Source: Sinohyriopsis cumingii
Taxonomy: Eukaryota > Mollusca > Bivalvia > Unionida > Unionidae
Assembly: GCA_028554795.2 (NCBI GenBank)
Contig: CM068842.1
Span: 22,788,590-22,852,589 of the forward strand
Reading direction: 5' to 3'
DNA length: 64,000 nt
Shown here: piece by piece, positions 36,640-52,100 of the stretch
How positions within the stretch are numbered: the first letter of the stretch is position 1
How the letters are laid out: each line of letters starts with the position of its first letter
Translations under genes and position numbers: made by a program
Notes under the pieces: model-generated
Databases searched by the model: none
Seen by the model: only the letters and a program-made list of their open reading frames with translations
Told to the model about the DNA's origin: nothing

Positions 36640-39600
36640 CATAATTAAGGTCACTACTCACACAAACATACCTCATGGCAAATTATGTAAGCAAGAGAAA
36701 AATGATCATAATTAGCTTATTTTCATGCTTAAATGCAATATGAATGTACCATTTTATTCAGAACATCATACATAATTATATGAAAATAAAAAAAAATAAT
36801 TGCAAACATTTTTTTATTTTCTTTAAGGTGGCGCTATACAGTTTCGCATTTTGCATAGGGTTAGGATTTTAAAGAAAAAGAATGTCCCCGGCTTTCCTCA
36901 CTGGTTATACTGGCTATTTAAAAAAGACCTTGTATATCTTAGGTATAATGCAAAGAACCTTTAATTCCCTTTATTTTGGTGTATGATTGATGGGTGTACT
37001 ATGGGTTATAGAGTATACAGCTTGGCCTTACTTCAAATGTGCACCTTTCAAAAAAGTGCTAGCTCTACTTGGTCATTTTCACTTCCTGAACTTCAGAGGT
37101 CAATTGTATAAAAAAGAGCCGATAACTTTTTTTACATTTTATATATTTGGTAATTCATTCATTGCACTTTCAGAAGCTGGTATTGTCTAGTCTGGCAAAA
37201 TTCATTTGCCCTATTTTAATAGCTGCTATGTATAGTGCACTTTAGACTAATTCAGACTGATTTTTTAACACAAGGGAGCAGTCATTTTAGTTAGCAGTGT
37301 GCTTAAATCATGTAAAATTTCCAAAAGTACAATATCCAAAAGAAATATCATCCACATTACATTAATGTAGCATAGAGGTATGCAAACATTCCCTCTACTC
37401 TGCATGATTAAATGCGAACTACTTCACCTTACATACGTCACTCTCTCAAAAGTACATATTATCTGGTGAGCGCCACCATAAAGAAGATGTAGGTATTATT
37501 TTTTTATGATTAATTATGTTTATATGGCTGAAACATTTAAGTCGCAAGCATCAAAACAATCCTTATGAATAATTCTCCTGCCTTTTTCCGCACAGAACAG
37601 TATTTATGAGTGTCAGAGTCTCTAACAAGTCCAGCCTACCCCCCCCCCCCCCCCATGATAAAAGTGAGCTATTTTAAGAATGCACATTACATTTTGTAAA
37701 CATAGCAACCAATGTTATGCTGAATGACAGGAACATGAAACTAGCCAGAATTATTTCTGAGATATCAACAATGAATTTTACAATTAAAAAAGGGAGGTAA
37801 CTCATCAGCTTCATAAAGGTCAAAGGTCAAAGTGTAACATATTTGCCTATTGTTTAATATGGAAGAAGCGAATTCACTTTCTCTTCATTCATTTTTTTTA
37901 TTTCATTGCAAATAAATGAAAAGAAACATTTTCATCATATATTTCTGTCACTTATTGCAACAGTTTTAAATTTAAGTTGACTCTATTCCCATATTCTAAG
38001 TCTTCTAATTTCCCCATAATTAAGGTCACTACTCACACAAACATACCTCATGGCAAATTATGTAAGCAAGAGAAAAATGATCATAATTAGCTTATTTTCA
38101 TGCTTAAATGCAATATGAATGTACCATTTTATTCAGAACATCATACATAATTATATGAAAATAAAAAAAAATAATTGCAAACATTTTTTTATTTTCTTTA
38201 AGGTGGCGCTATACAGTTTCGCATTTTGCATAGGGTTAGGATTTTAAAGAAAAAGAATGTCCCCGGCTTTCCTCACTGGTTATACTGGGCTATTTAAAAA
38301 AGACCTTGTATATCTTAGGTATAATGCAAAGAACCTTTAATTCCCTTTATTTTGGTGTATGATTGATGGGTGTACTATGGGTTATAGAGTATACAGCTTG
38401 GCCTTACTTCAAATGTGCACCTTTCAAAAAAGTGCTAGCTCTACTTGGTCATTTTCACTTCCTGAACTTCAGAGGTCAATTGTATAAAAAAGAGCCGATA
38501 ACTTTTTTTACATTTTATATATTTGGTAATTCATTCATTGCACTTTCAGAAGCTGGTATTGTCTAGTCTGGCAAAATTCATTTGCCCTATTTTAATAGCT
38601 GCTATGTATAGTGCACTTTAGACTAATTCAGACTGATTTTTTAACACAAGGGAGCAGTCATTTTAGTTAGCAGTGTGCTTAAATCATGTAAAATTTCCAA
38701 AAGTACAATATCCAAAAGAAATATCATCCACATTACATTAATGTAGCATAGAGGTATGCAAACATTCCCTCTACTCTGCATGTTTTAAATGCGAACTACT
38801 TCACCTTACATACGTCACTCTCTCAAAAGTACATATTATCTGGTGAGCGCCACCATAAAGAAGATGTAGGTATTATTTTTTTATGATTTAATTATGTTTA
38901 TATGGCTGAAACATTTAAGTCGCAAGCATCAAAACAATCCTTATGAATAATTCTCCTGCCTTTTTCCGCACAGAACAGTATTTATGAGTGTCAGAGTCTC
39001 TAACAAGTCCAGCCTACCCCCCCCCCCATGATAAAAGTGAGCTATTTTAAGAATGCACATTACATTTTGTAAACATAGCAACCAATGTTATGCTGAATGA
39101 CAGGAACATGAAACTAGCCAGAATTATTTCTGAGATATCAACAATGAATTTTACAATTAAAAAAGGGAGGTAACTCATCAGCTTCATAAAGGTCAAAGGT
39201 CAAAGTGTAACATATTTGCCTATTGTTTAATATGGAAGAAGCGAATTCACTTTCTCTTCATTCATTTTTTTTATTTCATTGCAAATAAATGAAAAGAAAC
39301 ATTTTCATCATATATTTCTGTCACTTATTGCAACAGTTTTAAATTTAAGTTGACTCTATTCCCATATTCTAAGTCTTCTAATTTCCCCATAATTAAGGTC
39401 ACTACTCACACAAACATACCTCATGGCAAATTATGTAAGCAAGAGAAAAATGATCATAATTAGCTTATTTTCATGCTTAAATGCAATATGAATGTACCAT
39501 TTTATTCAGAACATCATACATAATTATATGAAAATAAAAAAAAATAATTGCAAACATTTTTTTATTTTCTTTAAGGTGGCGCTATACAGTTTCGCATTTT

Positions 39601-41592
39601 GCATAGGGTTAGGATTTTAAAGAAAAAGAATGTCCCCGGCTTTCCTCACTGGTTATACTGGCTATTTAAAAAAGACCTTGTATATCTTAGGTATAATGCA
39701 AAGAACCTTTAATTCCCTTTATTTTGGTGTATGATTGATGGGTGTACTATGGGTTATAGAGTATACAGCTTGGCCTTACTTCAAATGTGCACCTTTCAAA
39801 AAAGTGCTAGCTCTACTTGGTCATTTTCACTTCCTGAACTTCAGAGGTCAATTGTATAAAAAAGAGCCGATAACTTTTTTTACATTTTATATATTTGGTA
39901 ATTCATTCATTGCACTTTCAGAAGCTGGTATTGTCTAGTCTGGCAAAATTCATTTGCCCTATTTTAATAGCTGCTATGTATAGTGCACTTTAGACTAATT
40001 CAGACTGATTTTTTAAACACAAGGGAGCAGTCATTTTAGTTAGCAGTGTGCTTAAATCATGTAAAATTTCCAAAAGTACAATATCCAAAAGAAATATCAT
40101 CCACATTACATTAATGTAGCATAGAGGTATGCAAACATTCCCTCTACTCTGCATGTTTTAAATGCGAACTACTTCACCTTACATACGTCACTCTCTCAAA
40201 AGTACATATTATCTGGTGAGCGCCACCATAAAGAAGATGTAGGTATTATTTTTTTATGATTTAATTATGTTTATATGGCTGAAACATTTAAGTCGCAAGC
40301 ATCAAAACAATCCTTATGAATAATTCTCCTGCCTTTTCCGCACAGAACAGTATTTATGAGTGTCAGAGTCTCTAACAAGTCCAGCCTACCCCCCCCCCCC
40401 ATGATAAAAGTGAGCTATTTTAAGAATGCACATTACATTTGTAAACATAGCAACCAATGTTATGCTGAATGACAGGAACATGAAACTAGCCAGAATTATT
40501 TCTGAGATATCAACAATGAATTTTACAATTAAAAAAGGGAGGTAACTCATCAGCTTCATAAAGGTCAAAGGTCAAAGTGTAACATATTTGCCTATTGTTT
40601 AATATGGAAGAAGCGAATTCACTTTCTCTTCATTCATTTTTTTTATTTCATTGCAAATAAATGAAAAGAAACATTTTCATCATATATTTCTGTCACTTAT
40701 TGCAACAGTTTTAAATTTAAGTTGACTCTATTCCCATATTCTAAGTCTTCTAATTTCCCCATAATTAAGGTCACTACTCACACAAACATACCTCATGGCA
40801 AATTATGTAAGCAAGAGAAAAATGATCATAATTAGCTTATTTTCATGCTTAAATGCAATATGAATGTACCATTTTATTCAGAACATCATACATAATTATA
40901 TGAAAATAAAAAAAAATAATTGCAAACATTTTTTTATTTTCTTTAAGGTGGCGCTATACAGTTTCGCATTTTGCATAGGGTTAGGATTTAAAGAAAAAGA
41001 ATGTCCCCGGCTTTCCTCACTGGTTATACTGGCTATTTAAAAAAGACCTTGTATATCTTAGGTATAATGCAAAGAACCTTTAATTCCCTTTATTTTGGTG
41101 TATGATTGATGGGTGTACTATGGGTTATAGAGTATACAGCTTGGCCTTACTTCAAATGTGCACCTTTCAAAAAAGTGCTAGCTCTACTTGGTCATTTTCA
41201 CTTCCTGAACTTCAGAGGTCAATTGTATAAAAAAGAGCCGATAACTTTTTTTACATTTTATATATTTGGTAATTCATTCATTGCACTTTCAGAAGCTGGT
41301 ATTGTCTAGTCTGGCAAAATTCATTTGCCCTATTTTAATAGCTGCTATGTATAGTGCACTTTAGACTAATTCAGACTGATTTTTTAACACAAGGGAGCAG
41401 TCATTTTAGTTAGCAGTGTGCTTAAATCATGTAAAATTTCCAAAAGTACAATATCCAAAAGAAATATCATCCACATTACATTAATGTAGCATAGAGGTAT
41501 GCAAACATTCCCTCTACTCTGCATGTTTTAAATGCGAACTACTTCACCTTACATACGTCACTCTCTCAAAAGTACATATTATCGGTGAGCGT
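36640..41592. other. Cluster of single-base indels in copies 21-25
   Basis: Relative to the common monomer I see a missing C (about 36640), an altered and shortened TTTT run (37407), a missing T (about 37510), an inserted G (about 38288), an inserted A (about 40015), missing T at about 40335, 40440, 40987 and 41582, and C-to-T at 41592. The longest C tract (C16, 37639-37654) is also here. Most lie in homopolymers. The rest of the array has few such indels. A local drop in consensus quality is the most likely cause. Confidence 0.75.
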
Positions 41593-44500
41593 CACCATAA
41601 AGAAGATGTAGGTATTATTTTTTTATGATTTAATTATGTTTATATGGCTGAAACATTTAAGTCGCAAGCATCAAAACAATCCTTATGAATAATTCTCCTG
41701 CCTTTTTCCGCACAGAACAGTATTTATGAGTGTCAGAGTCTCTAACAAGTCCAGCCTACCCCCCCCCCATGATAAAAGTGAGCTATTTTAAGAATGCACA
41801 TTACATTTTGTAAACATAGCAACCAATGTTATGCTGAATGACAGGAACATGAAACTAGCCAGAATTATTTCTGAGATATCAACAATGAATTTTACAATTA
41901 AAAAAGGGAGGTAACTCATCAGCTTCATAAAGGTCAAAGGTCAAAGTGTAACATATTTGCCTATTGTTTAATATGGAAGAAGCGAATTCACTTTCTCTTC
42001 ATTCATTTTTTTTATTTCATTGCAAATAAATGAAAAGAAACATTTTCATCATATATTTCTGTCACTTATTGCAACAGTTTTAAATTTAAGTTGACTCTAT
42101 TCCCATATTCTAAGTCTTCTAATTTCCCCATAATTAAGGTCACTACTCACACAAACATACCTCATGGCAAATTATGTAAGCAAGAGAAAAATGATCATAA
42201 TTAGCTTATTTTCATGCTTAAATGCAATATGAATGTACCATTTTATTCAGAACATCATACATAATTATATGAAAATAAAAAAAAATAATTGCAAACATTT
42301 TTTTATTTTCTTTAAGGTGGCGCTATACAGTTTCGCATTTTGCATAGGGTTAGGATTTTAAAGAAAAAGAATGTCCCCGGCTTTCCTCACTGGTTATACT
42401 GGCTATTTAAAAAAGACCTTGTATATCTTAGGTATAATGCAAAGAACCTTTAATTCCCTTTATTTTGGTGTATGATTGATGGGTGTACTATGGGTTATAG
42501 AGTATACAGCTTGGCCTTACTTCAAATGTGCACCTTTCAAAAAAGTGCTAGCTCTACTTGGTCATTTTCACTTCCTGAACTTCAGAGGTCAATTGTATAA
42601 AAAAGAGCCGATAACTTTTTTTACATTTTATATATTTGGTAATTCATTCATTGCACTTTCAGAAGCTGGTATTGTCTAGTCTGGCAAAATTCATTTGCCC
42701 TATTTTAATAGCTGCTATGTATAGTGCACTTTAGACTAATTCAGACTGATTTTTTAACACAAGGGAGCAGTCATTTTAGTTAGCAGTGTGCTTAAATCAT
42801 GTAAAATTTCCAAAAGTACAATATCCAAAAGAAATATCATCCACATTACATTAATGTAGCATAGAGGTATGCAAACATTCCCTCTACTCTGCATGTTTTA
42901 AATGCGAACTACTTCACCTTACATACGTCACTCTCTCAAAAGTACATATTATCTGGTGAGCGCCACCATAAAGAAGATGTAGGTATTATTTTTTTATGAT
43001 TTAATTATGTTTATATGGCTGAAACATTTAAGTCGCAAGCATCAAAACAATCCTTATGAATAATTCTCCTGCCTTTTTCCGCACAGAACAGTATTTATGA
43101 GTGTCAGAGTCTCTAACAAGTCCAGCCTACCCCCCCCCCATGATAAAAGTGAGCTATTTTAAGAATGCACATTACATTTTGTAAACATAGCAACCAATGT
43201 TATGCTGAATGACAGGAACATGAAACTAGCCAGAATTATTTCTGAGATATCAACAATGAATTTTACAATTAAAAAAGGGAGGTAACTCATCAGCTTCATA
43301 AAGGTCAAAGGTCAAAGTGTAACATATTTGCCTATTGTTTAATATGGAAGAAGCGAATTCACTTTCTCTTCATTCATTTTTTTTATTTCATTGCAAATAA
43401 ATGAAAAGAAACATTTTCATCATATATTTCTGTCACTTATTGCAACAGTTTTAAATTTAAGTTGACTCTATTCCCATATTCTAAGTCTTCTAATTTCCCC
43501 ATAATTAAGGTCACTACTCACACAAACATACCTCATGGCAAATTATGTAAGCAAGAGAAAAATGATCATAATTAGCTTATTTTCATGCTTAAATGCAATA
43601 TGAATGTACCATTTTATTCAGAACATCATACATAATTATATGAAAATAAAAAAAAATAATTGCAAACATTTTTTTATTTTCTTTAAGGTGGCGCTATACA
43701 GTTTCGCATTTTGCATAGGGTTAGGATTTTAAAGAAAAAGAATGTCCCCGGCTTTCCTCACTGGTTATACTGGCTATTTAAAAAAGACCTTGTATATCTT
43801 AGGTATAATGCAAAGAACCTTTAATTCCCTTTATTTTGGTGTATGATTGATGGGTGTACTATGGGTTATAGAGTATACAGCTTGGCCTTACTTCAAATGT
43901 GCACCTTTCAAAAAAGTGCTAGCTCTACTTGGTCATTTTCACTTCCTGAACTTCAGAGGTCAATTGTATAAAAAAGAGCCGATAACTTTTTTTACATTTT
44001 ATATATTTGGTAATTCATTCATTGCACTTTCAGAAGCTGGTATTGTCTAGTCTGGCAAAATTCATTTGCCCTATTTTAATAGCTGCTATGTATAGTGCAC
44101 TTTAGACTAATTCAGACTGATTTTTTAACACAAGGGAGCAGTCATTTTAGTTAGCAGTGTGCTTAAATCATGTAAAATTTCCAAAAGTACAATATCCAAA
44201 AGAAATATCATCCACATTACATTAATGTAGCATAGAGGTATGCAAACATTCCCTCTACTCTGCATGTTTTAAATGCGAACTACTTCACCTTACATACGTC
44301 ACTCTCTCAAAAGTACATATTATCTGGTGAGCGCCACCATAAAGAAGATGTAGGTATTATTTTTTTATGATTTAATTATGTTTATATGGCTGAAACATTT
44401 AAGTCGCAAGCATCAAAACAATCCTTATGAATAATTCTCCTGCCTTTTTCCGCACAGAACAGTATTTATGAGTGTCAGAGTCTCTAACAAGTCCAGCCTA

Positions 44501-47500
44501 CCCCCCCCCCCATGATAAAAGTGAGCTATTTTAAGAATGCACATTACATTTTGTAAACATAGCAACCAATGTTATGCTGAATGACAGGAACATGAAACTA
44601 GCCAGAATTATTTCTGAGATATCAACAATGAATTTTACAATTAAAAAAGGGAGGTAACTCATCAGCTTCATAAAGGTCAAAGGTCAAAGTGTAACATATT
44701 TGCCTATTGTTTAATATGGAAGAAGCGAATTCACTTTCTCTTCATTCATTTTTTTTATTTCATTGCAAATAAATGAAAAGAAACATTTTCATCATATATT
44801 TCTGTCACTTATTGCAACAGTTTTAAATTTAAGTTGACTCTATTCCCATATTCTAAGTCTTCTAATTTCCCCATAATTAAGGTCACTACTCACACAAACA
44901 TACCTCATGGCAAATTATGTAAGCAAGAGAAAAATGATCATAATTAGCTTATTTTCATGCTTAAATGCAATATGAATGTACCATTTTATTCAGAACATCA
45001 TACATAATTATATGAAAATAAAAAAAAATAATTGCAAACATTTTTTTATTTTCTTTAAGGTGGCGCTATACAGTTTCGCATTTTGCATAGGGTTAGGATT
45101 TTAAAGAAAAAGAATGTCCCCGGCTTTCCTCACTGGTTATACTGGCTATTTAAAAAAGACCTTGTATATCTTAGGTATAATGCAAAGAACCTTTAATTCC
45201 CTTTATTTTGGTGTATGATTGATGGGTGTACTATGGGTTATAGAGTATACAGCTTGGCCTTACTTCAAATGTGCACCTTTCAAAAAAGTGCTAGCTCTAC
45301 TTGGTCATTTTCACTTCCTGAACTTCAGAGGTCAATTGTATAAAAAAGAGCCGATAACTTTTTTTACATTTTATATATTTGGTAATTCATTCATTGCACT
45401 TTCAGAAGCTGGTATTGTCTAGTCTGGCAAAATTCATTTGCCCTATTTTAATAGCTGCTATGTATAGTGCACTTTAGACTAATTCAGACTGATTTTTTAA
45501 CACAAGGGAGCAGTCATTTTAGTTAGCAGTGTGCTTAAATCATGTAAAATTTCCAAAAGTACAATATCCAAAAGAAATATCATCCACATTACATTAATGT
45601 AGCATAGAGGTATGCAAACATTCCCTCTACTCTGCATGTTTTAAATGCGAACTACTTCACCTTACATACGTCACTCTCTCAAAAGTACATATTATCTGGT
45701 GAGCGCCACCATAAAGAAGATGTAGGTATTATTTTTTTATGATTTAATTATGTTTATATGGCTGAAACATTTAAGTCGCAAGCATCAAAACAATCCTTAT
45801 GAATAATTCTCCTGCCTTTTTCCGCACAGAACAGTATTTATGAGTGTCAGAGTCTCTAACAAGTCCAGCCTACCCCCCCCCCCATGATAAAAGTGAGCTA
45901 TTTTAAGAATGCACATTACATTTTGTAAACATAGCAACCAATGTTATGCTGAATGACAGGAACATGAAACTAGCCAGAATTATTTCTGAGATATCAACAA
46001 TGAATTTTACAATTAAAAAAGGGAGGTAACTCATCAGCTTCATAAAGGTCAAAGGTCAAAGTGTAACATATTTGCCTATTGTTTAATATGGAAGAAGCGA
46101 ATTCACTTTCTCTTCATTCATTTTTTTTATTTCATTGCAAATAAATGAAAAGAAACATTTTCATCATATATTTCTGTCACTTATTGCAACAGTTTTAAAT
46201 TTAAGTTGACTCTATTCCCATATTCTAAGTCTTCTAATTTCCCCATAATTAAGGTCACTACTCACACAAACATACCTCATGGCAAATTATGTAAGCAAGA
46301 GAAAAATGATCATAATTAGCTTATTTTCATGCTTAAATGCAATATGAATGTACCATTTTATTCAGAACATCATACATAATTATATGAAAATAAAAAAAAA
46401 TAATTGCAAACATTTTTTTATTTTCTTTAAGGTGGCGCTATACAGTTTCGCATTTTGCATAGGGTTAGGATTTTAAAGAAAAAGAATGTCCCCGGCTTTC
46501 CTCACTGGTTATACTGGCTATTTAAAAAAGACCTTGTATATCTTAGGTATAATGCAAAGAACCTTTAATTCCCTTTATTTTGGTGTATGATTGATGGGTG
46601 TACTATGGGTTATAGAGTATACAGCTTGGCCTTACTTCAAATGTGCACCTTTCAAAAAAGTGCTAGCTCTACTTGGTCATTTTCACTTCCTGAACTTCAG
46701 AGGTCAATTGTATAAAAAAGAGCCGATAACTTTTTTTACATTTTATATATTTGGTAATTCATTCATTGCACTTTCAGAAGCTGGTATTGTCTAGTCTGGC
46801 AAAATTCATTTGCCCTATTTTAATAGCTGCTATGTATAGTGCACTTTAGACTAATTCAGACTGATTTTTTAACACAAGGGAGCAGTCATTTTAGTTAGCA
46901 GTGTGCTTAAATCATGTAAAATTTCCAAAAGTACAATATCCAAAAGAAATATCATCCACGTTACATTAATGTAGCATAGAGGTATGCAAACATTCCCTCT
47001 ACTCTGCATGTTTTAAATGCGAACTACTTCACCTTACGTACGTCACTCTCTCAAAAGTACATATTATCTGGTGAGCGCCACCATAAAGAAGATGTAGGTA
47101 TTATTTTTTTATGATTTAATTATGTTTATATGGCTGAAACATTTAAGTCGCAAGCATCAAAACAATCCTTATGAATAATTCTCCTGCCTTTTTCCGCACA
47201 GAACAGTATTTATGAGTGTCAGAGTCTCTAACAAGTCCAGCCTACCCCCCCCCATGATAAAAGTGAGCTATTTTAAGAATGCACATTACATTTTGTAAAC
47301 ATAGCAACCAATGTTATGCTGAATGACAGGAACATGAAACTAGCCAGAATTATTTCTGAGATATCAACAATGAATTTTACAATTAAAAAAGGGAGGTAAC
47401 TCATCAGCTTCATAAAGGTCAAAGGTCAAAGTGTAACATATTTGCCTATTGTTTAATATGGAAGAAGCGAATTCACTTTCTCTTCATTCATTTTTTTTAT

Positions 47501-49174
47501 TTCATTGCAAATAAATGAAAAGAAACATTTTCATCATATATTTCTGTCACTTATTGCAACAGTTTTAAATTTAAGTTGACTCTATTCCCATATTCTAAGT
47601 CTTCTAATTTCCCCATAATTAAGGTCACTACTCACACAAACATACCTCATGGCAAATTATGTAAGCAAGAGAAAAATGATCATAATTAGCTTATTTTCAT
47701 GCTTAAATGCAATATGAATGTACCATTTTATTCAGAACATCATACATAATTATATGAAAATAAAAAAAAATAATTGCAAACATTTTTTTATTTTCTTTAA
47801 GGTGGCGCTATACAGTTTCGCATTTTGCATAGGGTTAGGATTTTAAAGAAAAAGAATGTCCCCGGCTTTCCTCACTGGTTATACTGGCTATTTAAAAAAG
47901 ACCTTGTATATCTTAGGTATAATGCAAAGAACCTTTAATTCCCTTTATTTTGGTGTATGATTGATGGGTGTACTATGGGTTATAGAGTATACAGCTTGGC
48001 CTTACTTCAAATGTGCACCTTTCAAAAAAGTGCTAGCTCTACTTGGTCATTTTCACTTCCTGAACTTCAGAGGTCAATTGTATAAAAAAGAGCCGATAAC
48101 TTTTTTTACATTTTATATATTTGGTAATTCATTCATTGCACTTTCAGAAGCTGGTATTGTCTAGTCTGGCAAAATTCATTTGCCCTATTTTAATAGCTGC
48201 TATGTATAGTGCACTTTAGACTAATTCAGACTGATTTTTTAACACAAGGGAGCAGTCATTTTAGTTAGCAGTGTGCTTAAATCATGTAAAATTTCCAAAA
48301 GTACAATATCCAAAAGAAATATCATCCACATTACATTAATGTAGCATAGAGGTATGCAAACATTCCCTCTACTCTGCATGTTTTAAATGCGAACTACTTC
48401 ACCTTACATACGTCACTCTCTCAAAAGTACATATTATCTGGTGAGCGCCACCATAAAGAAGATGTAGGTATTATTTTTTTATGATTTAATTATGTTTATA
48501 TGGCTGAAACATTTAAGTCGCAAGCATCAAAACAATCCTTATGAATAATTCTCCTGCCTTTTTCCGCACAGAACAGTATTTATGAGTGTCAGAGTCTCTA
48601 ACAAGTCCAGCCTACCCCCCCCCCCCCCATGATAAAAGTGAGCTATTTTAAGAATGCACATTACATTTTGTAAACATAGCAACCAATGTTATGCTGAATG
48701 ACAGGAACATGAAACTAGCCAGAATTATTTCTGAGATATCAACAATGAATTTTACAATTAAAAAAGGGAGGTAACTCATCAGCTTCATAAAGGTCAAAGG
48801 TCAAAGTGTAACATATTTGCCTATTGTTTAATATGGAAGAAGCGAATTCACTTTCTCTTCATTCATTTTTTTTATTTCATTGCAAATAAATGAAAAGAAA
48901 CATTTTCATCATATATTTCTGTCACTTATTGCAACAGTTTTAAATTTAAGTTGACTCTATTCCCATATTCTAAGTCTTCTAATTTCCCCATAATTAAGGT
49001 CACTACTCACACAAACATACCTCATGGCAAATTATGTAAGCAAGAGAAAAATGATCATAATTAGCTTATTTTCATGCTTAAATGCAATATGAATGTACCA
49101 TTTTATTCAGAACATCATACATAATTATATGAAAATAAAAAAAAATAATTGCAAACATTTTTTTATTTTCTTTA

Positions 49175-52100
49175 AGGTGGCGCTATACAGTTTCGCATTT
49201 TGCATAGGGTTAGGATTTTAAAGAAAAAGAATGTCCCCGGCTTTCCTCACTGGTTATACTGGCTATTTAAAAAAGACCTTGTATATCTTAGGTATAATGC
49301 AAAGAACCTTTAATTCCCTTTATTTTGGTGTATGATTGATGGGTGTACTATGGGTTATAGAGTATACAGCTTGGCCTTACTTCAAATGTGCACCTTTCAA
49401 AAAAGTGCTAGCTCTACTTGGTCATTTTCACTTCCTGAACTTCAGAGGTCAATTGTATAAAAAAGAGCCGATAACTTTTTTTACATTTTATATATTTGGT
49501 AATTCATTCATTGCACTTTCAGAAGCTGGTATTGTCTAGTCTGGCAAAATTCATTTGCCCTATTTTAATAGCTGCTATGTATAGTGCACTTTAGACTAAT
49601 TCAGACTGATTTTTTAACACAAGGGAGCAGTCATTTTAGTTAGCAGTGTGCTTAAATCATGTAAAATTTCCAAAAGTACAATATCCAAAAGAAATATCAT
49701 CCACGTTACATTAATGTAGCATAGAGGTATGCAAACATTCCCTCTACTCTGCATGTTTTAAATGCGAACTACTTCACCTTACATACGTCACTCTCTCAAA
49801 AGTACATATTATCTGGTGAGCGCCACCATAAAGAAGATGTAGGTATTATTTTTTTATGATTTAATTATGTTTATATGGCTGAAACATTTAAGTCGCAAGC
49901 ATCAAAACAATCCTTATGAATAATTCTCCTGCCTTTTTCCGCACAGAACAGTATTTATGAGTGTCAGAGTCTCTAACAAGTCCAGCCTACCCCCCCCCCA
50001 TGATAAAAGTGAGCTATTTTAAGAATGCACATTACATTTTGTAAACATAGCAACCAATGTTATGCTGAATGACAGGAACATGAAACTAGCCAGAATTATT
50101 TCTGAGATATCAACAATGAATTTTACAATTAAAAAAGGGAGGTAACTCATCAGCTTCATAAAGGTCAAAGGTCAAAGTGTAACATATTTGCCTATTGTTT
50201 AATATGGAAGAAGCGAATTCACTTTCTCTTCATTCATTTTTTTTATTTCATTGCAAATAAATGAAAAGAAACATTTTCATCATATATTTCTGTCACTTAT
50301 TGCAACAGTTTTAAATTTAAGTTGACTCTATTCCCATATTCTAAGTCTTCTAATTTCCCCATAATTAAGGTCACTACTCACACAAACATACCTCATGGCA
50401 AATTATGTAAGCAAGAGAAAAATGATCATAATTAGCTTATTTTCATGCTTAAATGCAATATGAATGTACCATTTTATTCAGAACATCATACATAATTATA
50501 TGAAAATAAAAAAAAATAATTGCAAACATTTTTTTATTTTCTTTAAGGTGGCGCTATACAGTTTCGCATTTTGCATAGGGTTAGGATTTTAAAGAAAAAG
50601 AATGTCCCCGGCTTTCCTCACTGGTTATACTGGCTATTTAAAAAAGACCTTGTATATCTTAGGTATAATGCAAAGAACCTTTAATTCCCTTTATTTTGGT
50701 GTATGATTGATGGGTGTACTATGGGTTATAGAGTATACAGCTTGGCCTTACTTCAAATGTGCACCTTTCAAAAAAGTGCTAGCTCTACTTGGTCATTTTC
50801 ACTTCCTGAACTTCAGAGGTCAATTGTATAAAAAAGAGCCGATAACTTTTTTTACATTTTATATATTTGGTAATTCATTCATTGCACTTTCAGAAGCTGG
50901 TATTGTCTAGTCTGGCAAAATTCATTTGCCCTATTTTAATAGCTGCTATGTATAGTGCACTTTAGACTAATTCAGACTGATTTTTTAACACAAGGGAGCA
51001 GTCATTTTAGTTAGCAGTGTGCTTAAATCATGTAAAATTTCCAAAAGTACAATATCCAAAAGAAATATCATCCACGTTACATTAATGTAGCATAGAGGTA
51101 TGCAAACATTCCCTCTACTCTGCATGTTTTAAATGCGAACTACTTCACCTTACATACGTCACTCTCTCAAAAGTACATATTATCTGGTGAGCGCCACCAT
51201 AAAGAAGATGTAGGTATTATTTTTTTATGATTTAATTATGTTTATATGGCTGAAACATTTAAGTCGCAAGCATCAAAACAATCCTTATGAATAATTCTCC
51301 TGCCTTTTTCCGCACAGAACAGTATTTATGAGTGTCAGAGTCTCTAACAAGTCCAGCCTACCCCCCCCCCATGATAAAAGTGAGCTATTTTAAGAATGCA
51401 CATTACATTTTGTAAACATAGCAACCAATGTTATGCTGAATGACAGGAACATGAAACTAGCCAGAATTATTTCTGAGATATCAACAATGAATTTTACAAT
51501 TAAAAAAGGGAGGTAACTCATCAGCTTCATAAAGGTCAAAGGTCAAAGTGTAACATATTTGCCTATTGTTTAATATGGAAGAAGCGAATTCACTTTCTCT
51601 TCATTCATTTTTTTTATTTCATTGCAAATAAATGAAAAGAAACATTTTCATCATATATTTCTGTCACTTATTGCAACAGTTTTAAATTTAAGTTGACTCT
51701 ATTCCCATATTCTAAGTCTTCTAATTTCCCCATAATTAAGGTCACTACTCACACAAACATACCTCATGGCAAATTATGTAAGCAAGAGAAAAATGATCAT
51801 AATTAGCTTATTTTCATGCTTAAATGCAATATGAATGTACCATTTTATTCAGAACATCATACATAATTATATGAAAATAAAAAAAAATAATTGCAAACAT
51901 TTTTTTATTTTCTTTAAGGTGGCGCTATACAGTTTCGCATTTTGCATAGGGTTAGGATTTTAAAGAAAAAGAATGTCCCCGGCTTTCCTCACTGGTTATA
52001 CTGGCTATTTAAAAAAGACCTTGTATATCTTAGGTATAATGCAAAGAACCTTTAATTCCCTTTATTTTGGTGTATGATTGATGGGTGTACTATGGGTTAT

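Noticed and set aside
40386..40568. Minus-strand 60-codon open frame
   Set aside because: It exists only because copy 24 has lost a T at about 40440; the frame is closed in the other monomers.
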